DNA of 21,935 bases, taken from assembly GCA_002307035.1 (NCBI GenBank), contig DBTL01000055.1, positions 1,225-23,159 of the forward strand. The letters run 5' to 3'. The position numbers were made by a program, and so were the translations under genes. Below, one piece after another: positions 16,801-21,935 of the stretch. Below the pieces are notes generated by a model. It searched no databases, was not told where the DNA came from, and saw only the letters and a list, made by a program, of their open reading frames with translations. Position 1 is the stretch's first letter. Every line of letters begins with the position of its first letter. This stretch comes from Bacteroides sp. UBA1317 (GTDB taxonomy: Bacteria; Bacteroidota; Bacteroidia; Bacteroidales; Bacteroidaceae).

Positions 16801-17593
16801 TGGTGAATACACCTGTACTTGGAGCCTGAAAACAGTATCCGGTACAGTATTATCCTCAACGATAGTTCCTCTATCGCCAGACTATATTCTCCATGCTCCT
16901 CAAACAGGTTCCCTTGTTGTGCAATGCACCGTGACAGATAATCAGAGCGGGAAATCAGGATCGGCAAGCAAATCAATTTACTGCTTGCCTTTCAAGGCAA
17001 CCATAAGTTCCGAATCCAGTTGTCATTATCGGGATACTACAACAGCATCTATTAGTATTGTTGGAGGCTCTGGTGACTTTGAATGTTTTTGGTATGTTTT
17101 AGACGAAAATGGCAACTACATCTTTGAAGATGATGAGTATAATACTAATAGCATAAGAGTCCCATGGTATAAAGTTGGAACGTTCACTCTTAATTGCGAT
17201 GTATATGACTTAACATATGGGGACTGGGCTTCGCTGACGAGAAATGTAACTTGTTCATGCTTGCCTTTAGAGACATTATTGGCTAATCCAATAGTTGGGA
17301 CTTCTCGAACTATTTATGCTTCAGATAACTGGACGAGCACATTGGCAATAGAAGGGGGCTCTGGTATATATCAAGTAAGTTGGTCTTTAAAGAATTCAAC
17401 AGGAACAGTTATAAACAATGGAACTGCAAACTCTTCTACCACGATATCATGCACATGCCCAGTGGCAGGCAACTACACCCTGTGTTGCACTGTTCTTGAT
17501 AGCGTAACTGGGAAAATCGTGAATCATGAAACGTCTTTTGTTGTTTCAGTTCGTCCTGGTCCAAAGCCGACTCCAGATCCGGTGCTTTATTAG
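13856..17593 (+). CDS. Secreted RHS/YD-repeat-type protein with three C-terminal Ig/PKD-like repeats
   Basis: Large exported protein of 1245 residues. The ATG at 13856 gives the best signal peptide (MNLRNNLIILFSLTFTTLFA); an in-frame ATG at 13832 would add eight polar residues. The N-terminal domain begins VTPQTSDFVKYGEIPISLFTG and includes GFIGLDWFLNVGGAITR, a block shared with the next gene and, from memory, with many Bacteroides RHS proteins. RHS-like beta strands follow (GGFTQLAYEKSF; RVEKYDYNDYD), then YIWGYDGQYPIAEI, a 40-residue linker, and the YD block YTYKPGVG to YEYAYHG (about residues 899-944). Three cysteine-bearing repeats of about 92 residues and a proline-rich tail (RPGPKPTPDP) follow. 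The stop is TAG, with TAA two codons on. No toxin domain is recognisable. Attachment to other cells or polymers is an inference from the repeats. Confidence 0.82.
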   Translation: MNLRNNLIILFSLTFTTLFAQGEFGNVTPQTSDFVKYGEIPISLFTGKMNFEIPIYEIKDKDFNLPISAVYTSDGFKPAKRSGFIGLDWFLNVGGAITREVYGVPDDNYPSSNGTNASELMGYWVASGKALYNNEELWDISDNIFSIDVDSYELPLVDGFYYDAQPDLFQLNCGNHNLRFMIDNNRNIKTNVKGYKVLFDGFSTQNKSTLLPVQSSIMVKSPDGYIYVFGGELSSLEFSFSFTPGTNLAYDKNPTTILAWHLTKIIAPNGRTMKFNYVNVSLTNSNINNKKDSPIWQSSKKVKGTSTSYSTSKMVILDNIEIEDTRTIIKFYRSQEAAFSQSSNVALNQFFTNPYPDFNVPSYELDSVVVMKDGSPLHSYAFGYTTKDKRRFLTSFKQADGGLYSFEYLHPYLYPEPETTSADSYGFWNGNNSQHSYGLLNKISYPTGGFTQLAYEKSFYGCMVDTYVYNNLGPARVALDSTSGYTGGGRICKITNYESANNIASEKEYYYLLNYSKDANIQNLTSSGILYQAQPYEMTATGAKSYIESSWSQNYDVGEPEIGYSYVIEKNSDGSFVINRYTDWGTNPDDYITNTRLYSSEADLSLFVFNGVNKSTTNAQKRGLLLEKKYIDKTGLLVRSENYKYSNVNQLGRIKVNVKEDIFPEDVIVSVKGITGGAMAKIIRLQNHLIVDKMESIDGVSRVEKYDYNDYDLLSKKALAIGTNDSIINYYKYPVDFASTTSSPTRSDVDVLDWMVTNNNITPVVEEKEKRNARLLKTNVNIYKYPEDGSVLDLSFKALLDTVKSSIGDAPLETKKVYRKYDGDNPVFITEKEVENTVYIWGYDGQYPIAEIRNATYNEVVSNLDASPTELLTIPDYSALCDLRSKLPNASITLYTYKPGVGVTSIQSPRGLMTYYSYDSSDRLRMVRDHDLNILNKYEYAYHGASVSPVPTYSDLSLSLTAEDTVVYNVRSFAKVNVTGGSGEYTCTWSLKTVSGTVLSSTIVPLSPDYILHAPQTGSLVVQCTVTDNQSGKSGSASKSIYCLPFKATISSESSCHYRDTTTASISIVGGSGDFECFWYVLDENGNYIFEDDEYNTNSIRVPWYKVGTFTLNCDVYDLTYGDWASLTRNVTCSCLPLETLLANPIVGTSRTIYASDNWTSTLAIEGGSGIYQVSWSLKNSTGTVINNGTANSSTTISCTCPVAGNYTLCCTVLDSVTGKIVNHETSFVVSVRPGPKPTPDPVLY
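16700..17565 (+). repeat. Three tandem Ig/PKD-like coding repeats
   Basis: Each unit holds a GGSG turn followed by an aromatic/Cys strand: GGSGEYTCTWSL, GGSGDFECFWYV and GGSGIYQVSWSL. Each also has a later Cys strand: VVQCTVTD, TLNCDVYD and TLCCTVLD. TGCTTGCCTTT recurs at 16982 and 17258, 276 bases (92 codons) apart. The B/F-strand Cys pairing expected of Ig-like folds is kept in units 1 and 2; unit 3 lacks the first Cys. Confidence 0.75.
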
Positions 17594-17602
17594 ATTTAAA
17601 AC

Positions 17603-17630
17603 AAAAAACAGTGAATGTTTTTTAGTAGAA
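17603..17630 (+). repeat. Post-RHS intergenic repeat, copy 2 (terminator-like hairpin)
   Basis: AAAAAACA-GTGAA-TGTTTTTT forms an 8 bp stem with a 5-base loop, then AGTAGAA. It starts 9 bp after the TAG stop of the RHS gene. It matches 13639-13665 closely. The T run would suit a terminator, though the stem is almost all A-T. Confidence 0.7.
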
Positions 17631-17681
17631 GTCATCAAAAGATTTTTTGTATCAATTGTAATCTAATTTGCAAATAATGTT

Positions 17682-17689
17682 TATATTTG
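17682..17689 (+). promoter_or_regulatory. Candidate -7 box for the second full-length RHS gene
   Basis: TATATTTG is an exact TAnnTTTG match 54 bases before the ATG at 17744. No TTTG stands at 19-21 bases upstream; ATTG at 17655-17658 is the nearest, at 23. The match is weak without a -33 box. Confidence 0.35.
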
Positions 17690-17743
17690 AATCGTTAATG
17701 TTGCATTTGCGCCAAATTGTATTTGAATTATAAAAAATAAAAG

Positions 17744-20700
17744 ATGAAATCTTTTACCTTGTTTGCCACAAATAGATTCTATATGGTTCCATTAGCCTTT
17801 TTTCTATTTGTCAGTGTAAAAATATGTGCGCAGGGAGATGTGCACTACGTAACGCCACAAACGGCTGACTTTATGAAATATGGGAATATTCCTGTTTCAT
17901 TGTATACTGGAAGGTTAAATTTTTCAATACCAATTTATCGTATTCAAGATCCTGATTTTGATGTACCGCTTTCTCTGGAATATAGTTCTGAGGGTTTTCA
18001 ACCGCAAAAACATTCAGGCTTGGTTGGCCTGAATTGGTTTTTGAATATTGGGGGATGTGTTACACGTACTGTATACGGTACACCGGATGATTTCTTAAAG
18101 AATGATGATTATGACTTATGCTGGTATCCCAATGGATTCTTGATTCAGTCGAGAATAAAGATCTATAATAAAGATTTGGTTTACCATTTCTCCTCCAGTA
18201 TTGGAACGACCAATAGCTCTGGTGCCTTTGTTTTTAGTGACTTAGGGGAGAATTACGACTATAAACCTGATATATTCTCTTTCAATGTCAATGGTCATAG
18301 TGGGAGTTTTTTTGTTGGCAACGATGGGAGTGTTAAACTCTTGTCGAATGAGTATTTTAAGGTGGATCTTTCAGGCATAACCGGAGAACAACCCCGCATG
18401 AAAAAAAATGCTGCTCCTAACGGAAGTTCTGAAATACGTTTAAAGGACTTGAATGGCTATACTTATTATTTTGGAGGGTCAATCTATGCAGAGGAGTTCT
18501 CCATACAGGTTGATTGTGGGGATTCTGGCGAAAGTGCTGATAATTCAGGGTTTCTCCAAAAAACACCGTGCATCATGGCGTGGTATTTGACGAAAATTGT
18601 TGCCCCAAACGGAAGATCTATAAACTTTCATTATACCGAGAATCAGTGGGCGACAACTTATCATACCAAGACTGATCCATTATGGATGTTTAAGGAATTT
18701 TACTCACAAGGAGTTCATTATTCGCAAAATGCATCAGGAACAGCAGCGACCTCTGGTACTGAAACGCTTGTAAAACGAAAAGCTGCCTCCAAGTCTGTTG
18801 TATTACGAAACATTACGATTGATGATATTGGATTCTCGATGTCGTTCAATAAAACGATAGAAGAATATCCTTTGTATTATAGCGGAGGTGATTTTTGTAA
18901 TAAAAATTATCAACTCAATTCTGTTGTTTCAAGCATTAATGGAGTCACATTGGATTCGACCTCCTTTGCATACTCCTATGCTATGGGTAGTAATAATTTG
19001 TGGGGACGCCGTTTTCTGTCTTCCATCACCAATTTCGCTAATGGCATGTATAACTTTACTTACGACAATACCTACACTTATCCAGATGCCAAACTGCTAC
19101 TCAAAAGTGAAGTTGATGATTATGGCTATTGGAAAAAATCTTCTTTGCAGGGTCTTTTGAAGACTGTAACTTATCCGACTGGAGGAAAGTCTATGTTTAC
19201 ATACGAGAGCCATAACTATTCTAAAATGAGGTATTACGAGTTGGGGCTGTCTGGTATAAGTGTTATCCATGCCCTTAAAAGTGTGGCCGTAAATAAATTG
19301 GGAGGAGCCCGGATTTGTGAAGTCCGAGATTATCAGAAAGATGGTTCTTTGTCAGACATTACGAAATATAATTATACGACAAAAATAGATTATGAAGGAA
19401 GCTTGAATACATCTTCTACATCTACTGATAGCAGTGGGCTTATTATTGATTTTGACACTACCAGAACAGCGATTTCTTCAAGTGCTTTGCTTACTCTTGA
19501 TAGAACAAGTGCTGCCATCAGTTTGGATTCGATAAAGAGTACGGGGATTTTTCATACTCAATGGATTTCTCTTTTTAATGAATTTCATACCTCCTTTGAA
19601 GGGGATGAGTATTTTGGAATTGCTGAGCCAAGTGTTGGCTATTCTCAGGTTACAGAAATTCATAAAGATGCCAATGGCGGAGTCGCTAATTATACGGTAA
19701 ATAAATTTTCCGACTACAAAGGAAACAGTGATAATTCCACGTATTTATTCAATCATGCTGTCACTTCTTATTCGAATCTTGTAAGTATGAAGTTCCTGTT
19801 CTATAATTCAGTATCCTATCGTAGAGGACATTTGTTGTCTCAAGATGAATATTCATCCAGTCTTCAATTAAAGAAAAGAACCCGATATACATTAAATGCA
19901 GTGGGGGCTCCGGATGTTTTATCATTAGACTATGGAAATCAATTGTCTGTGGATACCAATTACATTGTGGTTTTGGAACAGGAAAACGATATTACGATGG
20001 CTCGTAAAATACCATATGCCCCAGACTACATAAATTCAAAATCTGAAGTTGAATATCAGAACGGTATTGCTCTGCCAGAAAAAGCAGTCAACTATTTTCA
20101 CGATGACCTGTTTCGCATAACTGAAGAACAGAATATGGGAAGTGATGGTCGAACCTATTTTAAGCGTTATCGCTTTGCGGATGAAATTGTTGGAGATCTT
20201 TCAACGGGCTCGGATTCTTTGATTAGCGGCTATGCTCTGATGGTAAGTGCAAATAGGCTGTCCATGCCTATGGAAACAGTGTCTGGATATATGCTTTCTG
20301 GCATTAGGTATGATGTGGGCGGAACCCTTTGGCTTTATAAACCAAGTACGATTTCTTACGTTAGCGGCTTATCCGCTCCTTTTCAGAAATATAATCTAAA
20401 CATTTCGGCTCCAGTTAGTGATTATGATTCGGTTCGTGTCCTTAATGGCACTATTCATTATGATGCCCGTATGGCGCAAGAAGAGGAATATGTCTATGAT
20501 TCCAATCTGCGTTTGACAAAGTATACTCCTTATGGGCAACTAGCCAAATCTTACGTGTGGGGCTATTCCAATTTGTATCCAATTACGGAAACAAAAGATA
20601 GTTATGTAACAACGTATACTTATAAACCCCTTGTGGGCATGTTGACAAGTACCGATCCAAGAGGGTTGACAACATACTACGAATACGATTCGTACAACCG

Positions 20701-20767
20701 TCTTGTTTGCATTAAAGACTGTGACGGTAAAATTATCAAGAAATACGATTATAACTACGCAAAATAA
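17744..20767 (+). CDS. Secreted RHS/YD-repeat-type protein (short-tip paralogue)
   Basis: Exported protein of 1007 residues, paralogous to the preceding gene over most of its length. The signal peptide (about 1-29) ends near VKICAQ. The N-terminal domain VTPQTADFMKYGNIPVSLYTG and GLVGLNWFLNIGGCVTR is nearly superimposable on the neighbour's. Middle blocks also correspond: IMAWYLTKIVAPNGRSINFHY, LLKTVTYPTGGKSMFTYE and LGGARICEVRDYQ. Near the end, YVWGYSNLYPITETKDSY joins directly to TTYTYKPLVG, lacking the roughly 40-residue linker present in the neighbour. The protein stops just after the YD block (KYDYNYAK), without repeats or toxin. The gene is A+T-rich: 20 of 60 bases are G or C at 18121-18180. 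The next gene starts 21 bp after its TAA, so they are probably cotranscribed. Confidence 0.83.
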   Translation: MKSFTLFATNRFYMVPLAFFLFVSVKICAQGDVHYVTPQTADFMKYGNIPVSLYTGRLNFSIPIYRIQDPDFDVPLSLEYSSEGFQPQKHSGLVGLNWFLNIGGCVTRTVYGTPDDFLKNDDYDLCWYPNGFLIQSRIKIYNKDLVYHFSSSIGTTNSSGAFVFSDLGENYDYKPDIFSFNVNGHSGSFFVGNDGSVKLLSNEYFKVDLSGITGEQPRMKKNAAPNGSSEIRLKDLNGYTYYFGGSIYAEEFSIQVDCGDSGESADNSGFLQKTPCIMAWYLTKIVAPNGRSINFHYTENQWATTYHTKTDPLWMFKEFYSQGVHYSQNASGTAATSGTETLVKRKAASKSVVLRNITIDDIGFSMSFNKTIEEYPLYYSGGDFCNKNYQLNSVVSSINGVTLDSTSFAYSYAMGSNNLWGRRFLSSITNFANGMYNFTYDNTYTYPDAKLLLKSEVDDYGYWKKSSLQGLLKTVTYPTGGKSMFTYESHNYSKMRYYELGLSGISVIHALKSVAVNKLGGARICEVRDYQKDGSLSDITKYNYTTKIDYEGSLNTSSTSTDSSGLIIDFDTTRTAISSSALLTLDRTSAAISLDSIKSTGIFHTQWISLFNEFHTSFEGDEYFGIAEPSVGYSQVTEIHKDANGGVANYTVNKFSDYKGNSDNSTYLFNHAVTSYSNLVSMKFLFYNSVSYRRGHLLSQDEYSSSLQLKKRTRYTLNAVGAPDVLSLDYGNQLSVDTNYIVVLEQENDITMARKIPYAPDYINSKSEVEYQNGIALPEKAVNYFHDDLFRITEEQNMGSDGRTYFKRYRFADEIVGDLSTGSDSLISGYALMVSANRLSMPMETVSGYMLSGIRYDVGGTLWLYKPSTISYVSGLSAPFQKYNLNISAPVSDYDSVRVLNGTIHYDARMAQEEEYVYDSNLRLTKYTPYGQLAKSYVWGYSNLYPITETKDSYVTTYTYKPLVGMLTSTDPRGLTTYYEYDSYNRLVCIKDCDGKIIKKYDYNYAK

Positions 20768-20788
20768 CAGCTTTAGACAATTAAAGAC

Positions 20789-21935
20789 ATGAGAAAAAAT
20801 ATTCATCGTATTGCTATCCTCTTCGTTGCAATTGTTTCTGCATCAGGATTTTTGTTTTCCCAAACAACGATAACGAAGTCCCTCCAGAGCCTCCGCCCCG
20901 GCGACAACCTGACCAAACAGCAGATTGAGTATAAAGACCCCGGCCGGCGTGGCTCCAACGTCCTGTGGGACTTCTCGAAACTGAAACCCGTCAACGATAA
21001 ATACGCTGTGCGATACTATACCCCGGTAGCCAAACGTGGTGGCGACTCCATCAGCATCACCTGCCTGGAGAATCGCACGATGTACAAGTATGTCGGCAAG
21101 GGTGACTCCCTCCTGCTGATGGGCTTCGAGAACTCCGGTTCGCGCATGATGCTCGAAAGTCCGGAATATGTGATGCACTACCCCTTCACGCTGGGCGACT
21201 CCATCGTGAGTACCTTCAAGGGCGGAGGGAGCTACGAGCATACCCTGTCCTCCGGTACCGAAGGGCAACTTTATGTCGTAGCCGATGCCGTCGGTACGCT
21301 CATTCTCCCGGATGGAGATACCTTGTACAATGTATTGAGGGTAAAGACCCAGCACCGCTTCCAGCAACATACCCGCCCCCTCTCGAATCATCGGCGCGAA
21401 AGGATGATGCAGAGGAAGGACAGCCTGACGGTTTCGTCCCTGGAAGAGATGGCAACAACGGCGGCCTCGGACAGCTCCGGTTCCACAGCTTCCACCTCTT
21501 CATCCTCTGCCACCTCTTCTTCCACGGCTAGTGCCAAAAACAGCATCAAGGACTTTATCAGGAACAGTTCCGATGATAACCACCATGTAAGCACAGGCCC
21601 TGACAGCATCAACTTTCGAACAGAGACCTACCGCTGGTATGCCCCCGGTTACCGCTACCCGCTTTTTGAGACCCTCTGCAACCGGAGCCGCAAATCTCCG
21701 CGCGACACCTCCGAGATGGGCGACATCGCCACCGCCTTCTACTTCCCGCCCTCACAGCACACCTATCTGGAAAATGACCCGGAAAACAAGGCGGTGCTGG
21801 ACAGTCTGGAGCGGCTAAGGGAGGACCTTCGTTCAAGCCCGGCCGACTCCCTGCTTTTCGACTACAATTTCTACCCCAACCCTGTGCGCACGGATCTGAA
21901 CGTGGAGCTGCTGCTGGATCTTCCATCAACGGTGG
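20789..21935 (+). CDS. Secreted protein with Ser/Thr linker and probable type IX secretion tail (3' partial)
   Basis: An open frame from the ATG at 20789 runs off the right edge (382 complete codons visible). The signal peptide is MRKNIHRIAILFVAIVSASG to about FSQ. A globular part of unknown fold follows (SLQSLRPGDNLTKQQIEYKD, then VLWDFSKLKPV). After it comes a low-complexity Ser/Thr/Ala linker (about 21459-21535), then TETYRWYAPGYRYPLFETL. The last visible segment, FDYNFYPNPVRTDLNVELLL, resembles the start of a Por-type C-terminal sorting domain, which in T9SS-bearing Bacteroidota directs export and surface attachment. Whether this organism has a T9SS cannot be seen. Composition changes sharply: the signal region is A+T-rich, while 21661-21720 has 37 of 60 G or C. 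It follows the RHS gene by 21 bp, suggesting a linked role. I do not recognise the family of the body. Confidence 0.75.
   Translation, partial: MRKNIHRIAILFVAIVSASGFLFSQTTITKSLQSLRPGDNLTKQQIEYKDPGRRGSNVLWDFSKLKPVNDKYAVRYYTPVAKRGGDSISITCLENRTMYKYVGKGDSLLLMGFENSGSRMMLESPEYVMHYPFTLGDSIVSTFKGGGSYEHTLSSGTEGQLYVVADAVGTLILPDGDTLYNVLRVKTQHRFQQHTRPLSNHRRERMMQRKDSLTVSSLEEMATTAASDSSGSTASTSSSSATSSSTASAKNSIKDFIRNSSDDNHHVSTGPDSINFRTETYRWYAPGYRYPLFETLCNRSRKSPRDTSEMGDIATAFYFPPSQHTYLENDPENKAVLDSLERLREDLRSSPADSLLFDYNFYPNPVRTDLNVELLLDLPSTV

Noticed and set aside
20843..21929. Several minus-strand frames in the G+C-rich right end
   Set aside because: High G+C lowers stop frequency. The plus frame from 20789 has a signal peptide and a sorting-tail-like motif, while the minus frames look like low-complexity shadows.
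13336..21935. RHS toxin/immunity (contact-dependent inhibition) system
   Set aside because: No nuclease, deaminase or other toxin tip follows the YD blocks, no small immunity-type gene lies downstream, and no VgrG, PAAR or T6SS gene is present.
1..21935. CRISPR arrays, tRNA or rRNA genes, insertion sequences
   Set aside because: I saw no regularly spaced repeats, no cloverleaf-like tRNA motifs and no transposase-like protein in any frame.

Overview
The window looks like a chromosomal segment from a gut-type Bacteroidales species (Bacteroidota). The evidence is a SusC/SusD pair, NigD-like lipoproteins, several TTTG-N20/21-TAnnTTTG promoter matches, few Shine-Dalgarno sequences, and a probable type IX-style secretion tail at the right end. 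The genus cannot be fixed from this sequence; a Parabacteroides-like or related lineage is possible. Every intact gene is on the plus strand except one transporter.

Left part (1-6959), housekeeping. A 5'-truncated acyltransferase of the glycerophospholipid type is followed closely by two NigD-like lipoproteins. An AI-2E/PerM-family membrane protein converges on them. It shares a 61 bp divergent promoter region with a PBP4-type D-Ala-D-Ala carboxypeptidase. Next are rsmI (16S rRNA 2'-O-methyltransferase) and a coiled-coil lipoprotein whose otherwise clean frame has two adjacent TAG codons just after the lipobox. A strong intrinsic terminator closes this part.

Middle part (6960-13272), nutrient uptake. 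A 450 bp A+T-rich leader precedes a three-gene operon: a SusC TonB-dependent transporter, a SusD-like lipoprotein and a SusE/F-position surface lipoprotein, ended by a 13 bp-stem terminator. No glycosidase, sulfatase, protease or regulator lies beside it, so the substrate cannot be inferred.

Right part (13273-21935), a secreted RHS/YD-type array. It holds a decayed 3' remnant of one gene, then two full-length paralogues of 1245 and 1007 residues with signal peptides, the same N-terminal domain and the same terminal YD block. They differ after the YD block: the first carries three tandem Ig/PKD-like repeats, while the second and the remnant stop at once. A short hairpin-forming repeat follows the remnant and the first full gene. 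The second full gene is followed after 21 bp by a much more G+C-rich secreted protein with a Ser/Thr linker and the start of a YPNPV-type tail, cut by the window edge. No toxin or immunity gene is recognisable. The array resembles a surface or secreted protein family that changes by duplication and by exchange of its C-terminal tip.

The most notable observations are the double amber codon at 6101-6106, the variable-tip RHS array with its repeated intergenic hairpin, and the sharp composition change in the last gene.
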